This document shows, in pieces, positions 54,020-62,488 of a stretch of 64,000 nt of DNA (position 1 is the first letter of the stretch; the number at the start of each line of letters is the position of its first letter). Source of the DNA: Clostridiales bacterium. GTDB lineage: Bacteria > Bacillota > Clostridia > Peptostreptococcales > Anaerovoracaceae. The translations under genes were made by a program, and so were the position numbers. The stretch spans positions 3,376,929 through 3,440,928 of the forward strand of contig CP042469.1 in the NCBI GenBank assembly GCA_015243575.1. Reading direction: 5' to 3'. The notes beneath the pieces are model-generated. The model was not told the DNA's origin and did not search any database. It worked only from the letters and a program-made list of their open reading frames with translations.

Positions 54020-55744
54020 ATGAATAAAAAACTAATACTCAAGATTAAGGAATCGCTTTCCTCGGTTCTTCCAATCTCCATCATTGTTTTGGTATTAAAC
54101 TTTACCATAACGCCTATGCCATTTGGTGTGCGAGGACTGTTTCTAGTCGGCGCCGCATTGCTAATCACAGGAATGGGGTTATTCACATTGGGTGCTGATA
54201 CCGCAATGATGCCCATGGGGGAACAGATCGGCGGACAATTGATCAAATCCCGTAAACTAAGTCTGCTCATCGTTGCTTGTCTTATTATGGGGACCATGAT
54301 TACCATTGCAGAGCCAGACTTGCAGGTTTTGGCGGAACAAGTTCCTTCCGTTCCCAATATGGTTCTAATTCTATGGGTTGCTGCAGGTGTTGGAGTCTTT
54401 CTCGTTGTGGCCTTACTCCGGATTCTGTTTCAATGGAGATTATCTTATATCCTCATTGGCCTTTACGTGGGTGTATTTGCACTTGGGGCCTTCACATCAG
54501 AGAGCTATCTAGCCGTAGCATTTGATTCCGGCGGTGTTACCACAGGACCGATCACGGTACCCTTTATTCTGGCCTTAGGAATCGGTCTCTCTTCTGTTCG
54601 CGGAGGAAAAAGTTCTCACGACGACAGTTTTGGCCTAGTTGCACTTTGTTCCGTCGGCCCGATCCTGGCTGTCATGATCATGGGCATGTTTTTCAACACA
54701 ACAGCCGGAGGTCATTCTTTCAGCAATGTTGAAGATATCACCTCACTGCACGATATATTTCAGCTATTCGGTTATGCTTTACCCAAGTATGCAAAAGAAG
54801 TAGCGATTGCTCTTTCACCGATCATTGTATTCTTTATCCTTTTCCAGCTATTTTCATTGAAACTGCCAAAGAGCCAACTGATTAAGCTGTCAATTGGTAT
54901 TGCATATACTTATTTTGGACTCGTTTTATTCCTTGCGGGTGTAAATATTGGTTTTCTGCCTGCTGGTTCCTATATCGGAGAATACATCGGTGGTCTTCCC
55001 TATAATTGGATTCTCATTCCCCTTGGAATGGTCATGGGCTTTTTCATTGTTGCTGCCGAGCCCGCCGTCCACGTACTGAATGACGAGGTCGAGGTCATGA
55101 CAGGAGGCGCTGTTTCCAAAAACGCCATGCTCTGGAGCCTTTCCATCGGCGTGGCTGTCTCCATCGGCCTGGCTATGATCAGAGTTCTTACCGGTACCAG
55201 CATCTGGTTCTTTTTAGTCCCTGGTTATCTAATAGCATTAGCACTCACCTTTTTCGTACCGAAAATATTTACTGCCATCGCCTTTGACTCCGGGGGCGTC
55301 GCTTCCGGCCCGATGACGGCAACCTTTTTGCTTCCGTTTACGATGGGTGCTTGTGAAGCGGTGGGCGGAAATATTCTGACCGATGCGTTCGGCGTTGTAG
55401 CCATGGTGGCCATGACCCCGTTAATCACCATTCAGGTAATGGGTCTGATCTACAACTTTAAGATGAAGGACATCGCCGAAGAAGAAGAAGACTTCATAGA
55501 AGATATTGCTGAAGATATCGTAGAAGAGGAAGAAGGCATTGAATGGTACGGCCAATCCTGTGATGTAGCAGAACATTACGGATGGATGGTCGATACAGAA
55601 TTTATTGAAAATATTGAATGGGCTAGTGACCTTCGCGAAGAAAAGATTTATAATGATAGGATAACTGATAATGACTATATAGATTTTGAAGAATTGCAGA
55701 AACTAGTCATACGAGAGGATTTTGATGATCCTCGCAACAGATGA
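54020..55744 (+). CDS. DUF1538 membrane protein with duplicated core and acidic cytoplasmic tail
   Basis: 574 residues. About a dozen membrane helices in two similar halves; each half carries the same motif, AFDSGGVTTGPITVPF (about 165-181) and AFDSGGVASGPMTATF (about 419-435), each followed by a D-(S/A)FG-VA segment. Residues from about 480 form an unusual tail of some 95 residues, first very acidic (EEEEDFIEDIAEDIVEEEE) then Trp/Tyr/Asp-rich. The inverted-repeat style and paired polar motifs suggest a transporter; no substrate is known to me. GAAGGGGG precedes the ATG. Three PII-like genes follow, the first overlapping its end. Confidence 0.85.
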   Translation: MNKKLILKIKESLSSVLPISIIVLVLNFTITPMPFGVRGLFLVGAALLITGMGLFTLGADTAMMPMGEQIGGQLIKSRKLSLLIVACLIMGTMITIAEPDLQVLAEQVPSVPNMVLILWVAAGVGVFLVVALLRILFQWRLSYILIGLYVGVFALGAFTSESYLAVAFDSGGVTTGPITVPFILALGIGLSSVRGGKSSHDDSFGLVALCSVGPILAVMIMGMFFNTTAGGHSFSNVEDITSLHDIFQLFGYALPKYAKEVAIALSPIIVFFILFQLFSLKLPKSQLIKLSIGIAYTYFGLVLFLAGVNIGFLPAGSYIGEYIGGLPYNWILIPLGMVMGFFIVAAEPAVHVLNDEVEVMTGGAVSKNAMLWSLSIGVAVSIGLAMIRVLTGTSIWFFLVPGYLIALALTFFVPKIFTAIAFDSGGVASGPMTATFLLPFTMGACEAVGGNILTDAFGVVAMVAMTPLITIQVMGLIYNFKMKDIAEEEEDFIEDIAEDIVEEEEGIEWYGQSCDVAEHYGWMVDTEFIENIEWASDLREEKIYNDRITDNDYIDFEELQKLVIREDFDDPRNR

Positions 55745-56135
55745 ACAAGGAAGGAGTTTAGAATTTACCATGGATGATACAAAGCAATGCGGAGCAGCCG
55801 GTATCAAAAGAATCAAGCTGTTAGTCACGATCGTAGACAGAGGCTTGGGAGAAGAAGTATCGAAAGTTTTAAGAGAGGATGGGGTTACATTTAATCTCAT
55901 ATCCCCTGCTTATTGCGCAGCCGGTTCCCAGCTGATGGATTATCTGGGGCTGACTTCTTTGGAAAGAGACTTGGTAATCAGTGTAGTTTCCGATAATATC
56001 GCACATGAAATATTAAATAAGATATTATATAAATTTGATCTTGATGAAGCCAGCAATGGACTTGCTTTTACAATACCGGTATGCGGAGTAAGCGGTCCTT
56101 TGGCCCTGCGTTATATGACGGGGCAGCAAGAGTAG
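55725..56135 (+). CDS. PII-like signalling protein, divergent member
   Basis: 136 residues from ATG 55725, overlapping the DUF1538 gene by 20 nt; GAGAGG lies six bases before it. ATG 55770 behind GGAAGGAG is a possible later start. The PII-type ferredoxin-like fold begins IKRIKLLVTIVDRGLGEEV and ends GLAFTIPVCGVSGPL. The region matching the T-loop reads YCAAGSQLMDYLGL and lacks the RGTG present in the two next proteins. Probably a regulator or partner of the membrane protein. Confidence 0.75.
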   Translation: MILATDEQGRSLEFTMDDTKQCGAAGIKRIKLLVTIVDRGLGEEVSKVLREDGVTFNLISPAYCAAGSQLMDYLGLTSLERDLVISVVSDNIAHEILNKILYKFDLDEASNGLAFTIPVCGVSGPLALRYMTGQQE

Positions 56136-56153
56136 GAAAGGAGGAAATGTTCT

Positions 56154-56495
56154 TTGGAAAGTCAAAAACAGTACGAATGTGTTCTAACCATTGTGAGCCG
56201 GGGCTTTGCCGATCAGGTTGTCGATGCAGCGAGAGAAGCAGGCGCCCACGGAGGAACCGTCTTTTTTGCACGGGGAACCGGTATTCATGAAATAGAAAAA
56301 TTCTTTTCTATTTCGATTCAGCCGGAAAAAGAGCTTATCCTCAATGTGGTTGATCGCCAGGATGCCCCTGCCGTAATGGATGCCATTGTTGCAGCCGCAG
56401 GGCTTGGCACAGAAGGAAGAGGCCTGACCTTTTCCCTTCCCATCGATGACATCGTTGGTGTTTTCTGCCCTTGCGCCATCCCGAACAAGGAATAA
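56154..56495 (+). CDS. PII-like signalling protein, second of three
   Basis: 113 residues. Starts at TTG 56154, nine bases after AAAGGAGG (56137-56144). YECVLTIVSRGFADQVVDAA forms the first strand and helix; AGAHGGTVFFARGTGIHEIE is the B1-T-loop region, shorter than in GlnB/GlnK and without the uridylylated tyrosine; GRGLTFSLPIDDIVGVF is the last strand. Roughly three quarters identical to the next protein by eye. A nucleotide-binding trimer is expected from the fold. Confidence 0.82.
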   Translation: MESQKQYECVLTIVSRGFADQVVDAAREAGAHGGTVFFARGTGIHEIEKFFSISIQPEKELILNVVDRQDAPAVMDAIVAAAGLGTEGRGLTFSLPIDDIVGVFCPCAIPNKE

Positions 56496-56534
56496 TGCAA
56501 ATACTTGTGAAAAAGGAGAAATGAGGTAATTCAA

Positions 56535-56882
56535 TTGGCTACAGATAGAGAATTTGATTTGATCATGACGATTGTGAACCGCGGTTTTGCAGATCAAGTG
56601 GTAGACGCAGCGAGAGCTGCGGGGGCCCATGGCGGAACAGTATTTTACGCGCGGGGAACCGGCATTCATGAACTGGAAAAATTCTTCGCAATTTCGATAC
56701 AACCGGAAAAAGAGGTCGTGCTGAATATCGTTAGGCATGAGCAAACGCAGGCCATTATACATTCAATTGTAGCTTCTGCCGGTCTGAAAACAGAAGGAAA
56801 GGGTCTATCATTTGCCCTGCCCATCTCCAATATGGCAGGTGTAGTGCATTCCCTTGAAATGCTGGAAGGCAAACAAAAATAA
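56535..56882 (+). CDS. PII-like signalling protein, third of three
   Basis: 115 residues, TTG start behind GAGGT. Same order as the preceding protein: FDLIMTIVNRGFADQVVDAA, AGAHGGTVFYARGTGIHELE, KTEGKGLSFALPISNMAGVV. The short T-loop and the conserved KFF-ISIQPEKE stretch set this pair apart from classical PII. Close similarity of the two suggests a tandem duplication with possible heterotrimers. Confidence 0.82.
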   Translation: MATDREFDLIMTIVNRGFADQVVDAARAAGAHGGTVFYARGTGIHELEKFFAISIQPEKEVVLNIVRHEQTQAIIHSIVASAGLKTEGKGLSFALPISNMAGVVHSLEMLEGKQK

Positions 56883-56886
56883 AGGA

Positions 56887-56932
56887 ACACAAAATAACAG
56901 CCGCAGGGTACCCTGCGGCTGTTATTTTGTGT
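56887..56932. terminator. 46-bp perfect palindrome, bidirectional terminator
   Basis: Arms 56887-56909 and 56910-56932 are fully complementary with a GC core (GCCGCAGGGTACCCTGCGGC) and A/T-rich flanks. It closes the DUF1538-PII operon and the convergent sirtuin gene. Confidence 0.9.
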
Positions 56933-56961
56933 AATGATAAGGAGTCCTAAAAAAGTACGTC

Positions 56962-57702
56962 TTAACCCAGTACTTCACCAATAGACTCATGTATGACCAG
57001 ATTCGCTCTTTGATCATATGGCGTTTCTGTTTTATTGATTAAAACCAGGTGATCCCCACGAAAATAATTGATCAACCCTGCCGCCGGATAGACCACCAAT
57101 GATGTTCCGCCCACTATCAGTAAATCTGCCTTTGAAATCGCATCTGTTGCGCCTTCAACAATCTCCTGGTCAAGCGGCTCTTCATACAAGACCACGTCGG
57201 GTTTAATAACTCCCCCGCATTTGATGCACCGCGGAATATTGCTGTCGGGATATTCGTCACTTCTGCTGCTTTCCGGCTTCATAATGTAATCAAGACAGTA
57301 GAAGGTATGGCACCTCATGCAATGGTTTCTCTGAACAGATCCATGGAGTTCGAAAACCTTCTTGCTCCCGGCTAGCTGATGGAGACCGTCAATGTTTTGT
57401 GTCACAACTGCCTTCAGCTTTCTTTTTTCTTCTAACTCAGCCAGAACAAGATGCGCTTTATTCGGCGCTACATGAGGATAGATGAGATTGTTTTTATAGT
57501 AATCGTAAAACGTCTCCGTGTGATTTATAAAAAAAGAGTGACTCAGCATTTCTTCAGGAGTATGTCCATATTTTGACTGGGCCTGATATAATCCGTTCTC
57601 TGATCTGAAGTCGGGTATTCCACTCTCTGTAGAAACGCCTGCTCCGCCGAAGAAAACAATCCGCTTGCTTGATGAGATCAACTTCTCTAATTCAGGATTC
57701 AA
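56962..57702 (-). CDS. cobB: Sir2-family NAD-dependent protein deacylase
   Basis: 246 residues. GGAGVSTESGIPDFRS (NAD loop), TQNIDGLHQ, catalytic His120 in FELHGSV, and zinc cysteines 128, 131, 159 and 162. It removes acetyl or other acyl groups from lysines using NAD. CobB-type Tyr/Arg for desuccinylation (residues following the GIP loop) were not resolved. GGAGGTGATC precedes the ATG. Confidence 0.94.
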   Translation of the reverse strand: MNPELEKLISSSKRIVFFGGAGVSTESGIPDFRSENGLYQAQSKYGHTPEEMLSHSFFINHTETFYDYYKNNLIYPHVAPNKAHLVLAELEEKRKLKAVVTQNIDGLHQLAGSKKVFELHGSVQRNHCMRCHTFYCLDYIMKPESSRSDEYPDSNIPRCIKCGGVIKPDVVLYEEPLDQEIVEGATDAISKADLLIVGGTSLVVYPAAGLINYFRGDHLVLINKTETPYDQRANLVIHESIGEVLG

Positions 57703-57722
57703 ATGATCACCTCCTTCTTACC

Positions 57723-58676
57723 CTAAACAATCCGGTTTCTAGATTCTCCTTTTAGAAAACTTTCAATATTGCTGCAGATGGTATCCATCAGCCTGGCTCT
57801 TGCCTCTCTGCTGCCATACCCGATGTGTGGGCTCATATATAACGTTCCACTATCCACAACGGTGAGCAAAGGGTTGTCCGGACTGAGAGGCTCCTCCTCA
57901 AATACATCAAGACCGGCTCCTGCAATGATTCTCTCCGAAAGTGCCTGGGCCAAATCCTTTTCAACGATAATCCCGCCTCTGCCAAGGTTCAATAGATATG
58001 CACTCTGCTTCATCATTTTCATTTCTTTCAGTCCGATGAGACCTCGCGTCCGTTCATTCATAGGCGCATGCACCGATACGATGTCCGCTTCGTTCAGCAG
58101 CTCATCCAGTTCCATACGCTTTAAGCTGTTACTTCTATCTTCGCCTGAAGAAGAGAAATATACAACGCTGCAGCCAAAACCCTGCGCATACGCTGCTACC
58201 TTTCTTCCGATGTCTCCCAGGCCGATAATCCCCCATGTTTTTCCTTCCAGCTCAAAAAAATCCTTGCTTGGATCTCTTACTTCCCCTGATGAATATCTCC
58301 CCTCTTTCATATACGCATCATAGTATGACGAGTGAGAGAGAAGATAAAAAAGCATAGCAAAAGTATGCTGTGCTACGCTCACTGCCGCATAACCAGGTAC
58401 ATTGGTTACAGCAATTCCATTTTTTCTGCAGTATTCTATGTCCAGGTTATTATATCCCGTTCCTGTTTGACAGATTAGCTTCAGCTTGTCCGCACATGCG
58501 AGGTTTGCGGCGTTGAGCTTGTTTTGGTTGGTTATAACTACATCGGCATCAGCGAGATACCTGCTTGCATCCATGTCAGTGATCCAGTCATAGATCTCCA
58601 CAGTACCAAAACGGTCAAGCCCTGACGTATCCGTATCGAATCCTAACGTCTTTTTATCTAAAAATACTAATTTCAT
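57723..58676 (-). CDS. D-2-hydroxyacid dehydrogenase (NAD-binding)
   Basis: 317 residues. Rossmann motif IIGLGDIGRKVAAYAQGFG, catalytic arginine region VHAPMNERTRGLI and NLGRGGIIVEKDL, glutamate in GLDVFEEEPLSPDNPL, and histidine in MSPHIGYGSREAR. The substrate could be glycerate, phosphoglycerate or a branched hydroxyacid; the sequence resembles glycerate dehydrogenase (HprA-like). It precedes the sirtuin gene by 20 nt on the same strand. Confidence 0.9.
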   Translation of the reverse strand: MKLVFLDKKTLGFDTDTSGLDRFGTVEIYDWITDMDASRYLADADVVITNQNKLNAANLACADKLKLICQTGTGYNNLDIEYCRKNGIAVTNVPGYAAVSVAQHTFAMLFYLLSHSSYYDAYMKEGRYSSGEVRDPSKDFFELEGKTWGIIGLGDIGRKVAAYAQGFGCSVVYFSSSGEDRSNSLKRMELDELLNEADIVSVHAPMNERTRGLIGLKEMKMMKQSAYLLNLGRGGIIVEKDLAQALSERIIAGAGLDVFEEEPLSPDNPLLTVVDSGTLYMSPHIGYGSREARARLMDTICSNIESFLKGESRNRIV

Positions 58677-58809
58677 CCTTCACCTAATTGGGAAACGCTG
58701 ATTATTACTGTGTGCAAACTCCATATTATCAGCACTGCCTTAGCTTTGTTTACAAGCACTAAATTCAATTCATGCTTCTTTTATTATTTTATCATATTAT
58801 CATAAACAA

Positions 58810-59568
58810 TCAACGAAACTCCGTTAAATTTTTCCAATACCGCACCGGCATCATTCGCTTCTGACAAGCAGGATTGATGCGCTCCTGAATTGCGATGGTT
58901 TCAAAATATCGTTTCCATAAATCCCTATAATCCCGCTCTAATTCGCCAAGACCCGGAAGGTCAGCATCGGTAAAGCCTGCAATATACCAGCTGCCCGCTT
59001 GCGCAATCACAGCCTTATTTCTAATTTTATCATGGATGATAAACGGGTCACTTTTGAGCCTGTCTGCAAAATGATCCGCAATAATTTCGAGTACGTCATG
59101 GTCGGGTTCTACTTTGCAGTAGAGAATTTCACGATCCACTAAACCAGGGGCTTGTTTGACCAGAGCAGAGAATCGAACCAACCCTTTCAGCCGGTGCATC
59201 TCTACCGTCACCTTTTTTTCAATCTGCTGAACTTCAAACACGATGGGGTTGCTGTGAAGCAGGCTGACCGCAGATCCCTTTTGAAACCCAAGACGGAGAT
59301 ACTGCAGAAGTTTGTTTTCCTTTTCCTCTGCCGAGGAGAGAAACACGCGGTAAGCACGCTTCAGATCCTCCCTCGAAATCTTGTTTTCAATGGCGTCATA
59401 GACTCTTGTAGCCTTGTTTTCTTCTGTCTCAACGGTACGACAGGGCACAAGAATGCTGGCTTGATAGAAGTCACTTCGATAAATCCCAGAAGCTTTTTCG
59501 TTGTAATAATGCTCATAGATACAGGTGAGAAAGCCCTCAAAGCTTCCATCATAGAGGTAATCCACCAT
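58810..59568 (-). CDS. DUF4130/TIGR03915-type probable DNA metabolism protein
   Basis: 252 residues from ATG 59568 (MVDYLYDGSFEGFLTCIYEH), with GGAAAGGA upstream; a longer frame to 59637 is less likely. Family traits: YLYDGSFEGFLT at the start, HRLKGLVRFSAL, the central EPDHDVLEIIADHFADRL and the late YRDLWKRYFETIAIQERINP followed by RMMPVRYWKNLTEF. This family nearly always accompanies the radical SAM protein encoded just upstream. Function is unknown; a nucleic-acid role is inferred from the partner's HhH motif. Confidence 0.85.
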   Translation of the reverse strand: MVDYLYDGSFEGFLTCIYEHYYNEKASGIYRSDFYQASILVPCRTVETEENKATRVYDAIENKISREDLKRAYRVFLSSAEEKENKLLQYLRLGFQKGSAVSLLHSNPIVFEVQQIEKKVTVEMHRLKGLVRFSALVKQAPGLVDREILYCKVEPDHDVLEIIADHFADRLKSDPFIIHDKIRNKAVIAQAGSWYIAGFTDADLPGLGELERDYRDLWKRYFETIAIQERINPACQKRMMPVRYWKNLTEFR

Positions 59569-61117
59569 GAATCCGTTCCTTTCCTGCCCCGCTAAAGTTT
59601 TGAACATCTCCGGTATAGCTTCGAACACCTTCGGCAACGTTTAGCGCATCTGCCTCAAAGCTTCGGACTGTTCCAGCACGTTGGGCGATTCCAGCTCCCC
59701 ATTGGGAAACAATGGGATTAAACATTGAGATTTGAACGTGATCTGCTTTGGGCAAAAGCTGATTTCTAATGCCTTCCGAGTCAAGCGCCTCTTGTCTGAT
59801 CTGTTCCGGCAAGATGTCAGTTCCCCCATAGTATCTCCCCCTGCAGGTGATAAAATATCGCGCTCGTTTTACAACCACCCCGATCTTCTTCAGGTCATCG
59901 AATTGAATTGCAGACAGCTTGCGCTGCCGAACAATTCGCATTGCAGATATCGTTCCGACGCCAGGGATGCGAAGCAGTTCTTCTAAGGATGCTTTATTAA
60001 CCTCGATAGGAAATTTTTCAATATTTCTTAGCGCCCAGCTGATCTTTGGATCCAGTTCAAGATCCAGAAACGGTGTCTTTTCATCAAGAATCTCATCGGC
60101 AGTAAAATTATAGAATCGCAGCAGCCAATCGGCCTGATACAGCCTGTGCTCTCTAGCAAGAGGCGGGGCAGTAAACCGTCCGGGAAGCAAAGGCGAATCA
60201 GCGATCGGGATATACGCAGAAAAATAAACCCGCTTCATTTTAAAATTACGGTAAAGACTTTCGGAGGTTTTTACAATCTGTCGGTCACTCTCCGGCGTCG
60301 CCCCGATAATCATCTGCGTTGTCTGGCCTGCCGGTGCAAATTTTTCTTTTCCCCTCTTCCCGGGTTTATGAATCGCAAGCGGCCGCCCGGTAAGATCCAG
60401 TAAGCTCCCATCTCCCGGCGTAAGGTTTTCCCCCTCAGGCTCCAAATATCTTAAATCGGATGCTGTGCTATAGATATCCTGATTTTTAAACATTGTGCCC
60501 GGGCCCTTTAATTGCCTTCGCTCCGTAAGAGTCTGTGTGATCTGGGTCATAGGAGTAAAAATATTTTTCGGTTTTTTCTGGGGAGCCAGGAGACCCAAAC
60601 TTTCTTTCGTTGGCAGCTCAATATTGATGCTCAGGCGATCTGCGAGAAGCCCAATGCGATGCAAGATCTCTGGCGACACCCCCGGTATGACCTTCGCATG
60701 GATATATCCCGCAAAGCCGTATTCCTCCCGCAGCAGCTTCAGACAGTTCATAATCCGCTCCGCTGTATAGTCCGGTGACACTTCCACTGCTGAGCTAAGG
60801 AATAACCCTTCTATATAATTGCGACGATAAAACTCTATGGTCAGCCGTGCAAGTTCCTTGGGTTCAAAGCTGGCCCGGCTTACATCTGCCGACCTCCTAT
60901 TGATACAGTACTCACAGTCATATACACATTTATTAGTAAATAGTATTTTAAGCAGTGAAATACATCTTCCGTCTGCGGACCAGGAGTGACAGATTCCTGC
61001 CGCCGACGCACTGCCTATTTTTCCATTATTTTTCCGCTCAACCCCGCTTGTGGAACAGGATACGTCATATTTTGCTCCATCCGCCAGAATCTTCAGTTTT
61101 TCCAAAGTAGTGTCCAT
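59549..61117 (-). CDS. Radical SAM protein of the TIGR03916 type, putative DNA modification/repair
   Basis: 522 residues. Cluster cysteines 64, 68 and 71 in TNKCVYDCEYC; LPTKESLGLLAPQKK and VYFSAYIPI match the family. A helix-hairpin-helix DNA-binding motif (LLRIPGVGTISAMRIVRQ) lies near residue 385. The C-terminal 70 or so residues are a low-similarity extension. Its end overlaps the DUF4130 gene by 20 nt, so the two are coupled. The substrate, presumed a nucleic acid, is not known. Confidence 0.88.
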   Translation of the reverse strand: MDTTLEKLKILADGAKYDVSCSTSGVERKNNGKIGSASAAGICHSWSADGRCISLLKILFTNKCVYDCEYCINRRSADVSRASFEPKELARLTIEFYRRNYIEGLFLSSAVEVSPDYTAERIMNCLKLLREEYGFAGYIHAKVIPGVSPEILHRIGLLADRLSINIELPTKESLGLLAPQKKPKNIFTPMTQITQTLTERRQLKGPGTMFKNQDIYSTASDLRYLEPEGENLTPGDGSLLDLTGRPLAIHKPGKRGKEKFAPAGQTTQMIIGATPESDRQIVKTSESLYRNFKMKRVYFSAYIPIADSPLLPGRFTAPPLAREHRLYQADWLLRFYNFTADEILDEKTPFLDLELDPKISWALRNIEKFPIEVNKASLEELLRIPGVGTISAMRIVRQRKLSAIQFDDLKKIGVVVKRARYFITCRGRYYGGTDILPEQIRQEALDSEGIRNQLLPKADHVQISMFNPIVSQWGAGIAQRAGTVRSFEADALNVAEGVRSYTGDVQNFSGAGKERIHGGLPL

Positions 61118-61191
61118 ACACGCTCCTCCACATTAGCCAAGAACTCACGTTCTTATTATGCGCCGTTTCAAACAAATGTTCAAGCGATTCT

Positions 61192-61219
61192 TTGAACTTC
61201 ATTTTTTTTATGATATACT
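61192..61219 (+). promoter_or_regulatory. Promoter of the cation exchanger-patatin genes
   Basis: TTGAAC (61192-61197), 16 nt, TATACT (61214-61219) with TGA before it. The remaining 61220-61396 bases form the leader; a CAATAGGCAAATTG/CAATTGTCAG-like repeat is visible but nothing named. Confidence 0.6.
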
Positions 61220-61396
61220 GAATTTAAAATATCATAAATTTTCCACATAAAGCTATCATGATACCCGCGGGAAACTGACGTGATTAATTGCTCGCACGTA
61301 TGATAGATTTCACATACAAATGCCTGAAGCTGGTTAAACTCGACAATAGGCAAATTGCGTTACACCAATTGTCAGCTTTTATGAAAGGAGAAACAA

Positions 61397-62479
61397 ATGT
61401 CCGAAATCTTATATTTCATCCTTTTTATTGCAGGCCTTTTCATGGTGATCAAAGGCAGCGACTGGTTTATTGATGCTGCTGTCTGGGCTGCGGAAGTATT
61501 TCGCGTCCCGCCATTGATCATAGGCGCTACCGTAATTAGCATTTGCACAACTATGCCGGAGACCTTTGTTTCTGGAGCTGCCTCCATTATGGGAGAGCCT
61601 GCAATGGCTCTGGGCAACGCGCTCGGCTCCATCGCTGTAAATAATGGGCTCATTTTAGCAGTCTTATGGATTTTTTCCAGGCCGGTAATCGAAAACCGCA
61701 AGGAGTTCCTCCAAAACTCGATCTTCTTGCTCACCCTACTTTTACTGCTCATGGCAGTCGGCCTTTTCTTTTCCCAGATCGGAACGCTAACCGGTTGCGT
61801 TCTCATCCTTCTGCTGATCTTATATATCATTCATAACTTTCGTTCCGCCAGAAGACTGATGGATTTGGATATTCAATACGATATCGTTGATGACGAAAAG
61901 ACCAGAGGAGATCTTCATCACGACGAGCAACCCGAAGGGGTGGTTTATGACGAAACAGAAAATGATTTCGATATATCTGCCCGAATTCTCACAAGAAAAA
62001 TCATTTTTTTCGCCCTTGGTATTGGTTTGGTTCTCCTTGGTTCGAATCTGCTTGTTGGAAGCGGCATTCATATTGCTGAGCTGTTTCAAGTACCGGCAGT
62101 TATGATCGCTGTGGTTTTCACGTCAGTTGGAACATCGCTTCCCGAACTGATCACAGTGATCACCTCTATAAGAAAAAAAGCAACAAATCTGGGTCTGGGA
62201 AACATCTTGGGGGCCAGTATTCTGAACATCATTCAGGCTGTGGGAATCTCGGCAGTCATCGCTCCCATTTCCATGACCAATGAAAAAAGCATTCTGAACT
62301 TCCAGCTCCCTTTTTTATCTTTCTTAATTCTTTCTATCATCCTGATCGGATCATTCAGCAGGCAAAGGCTGCTCAGATTTGGTGGCTGCTGGCTCTTGGC
62401 TCTATATGTTATTTATTTATCAGTAAATTTGCTCAGAGAGCGGATGCCCCTGTTCGGGCCTCTGATCTTCGGAGCATAG
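61397..62479 (+). CDS. CaCA-family sodium/calcium exchanger
   Basis: 360 residues in ten to eleven helices with the two alpha repeats: GATVISICTTMPETFVSGAA (about 49-68) and TSVGTSLPELITVITSIRKK (about 236-260), each with the Glu needed for cation binding. The loop between halves carries acidic residues. It exports Ca2+ against Na+; a sodium gradient would suit the sodium-type ATP synthase here. AAAGGAG precedes the ATG. Confidence 0.92.
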   Translation: MSEILYFILFIAGLFMVIKGSDWFIDAAVWAAEVFRVPPLIIGATVISICTTMPETFVSGAASIMGEPAMALGNALGSIAVNNGLILAVLWIFSRPVIENRKEFLQNSIFLLTLLLLLMAVGLFFSQIGTLTGCVLILLLILYIIHNFRSARRLMDLDIQYDIVDDEKTRGDLHHDEQPEGVVYDETENDFDISARILTRKIIFFALGIGLVLLGSNLLVGSGIHIAELFQVPAVMIAVVFTSVGTSLPELITVITSIRKKATNLGLGNILGASILNIIQAVGISAVIAPISMTNEKSILNFQLPFLSFLILSIILIGSFSRQRLLRFGGCWLLALYVIYLSVNLLRERMPLFGPLIFGA

Positions 62480-62488
62480 GAGGGTATT

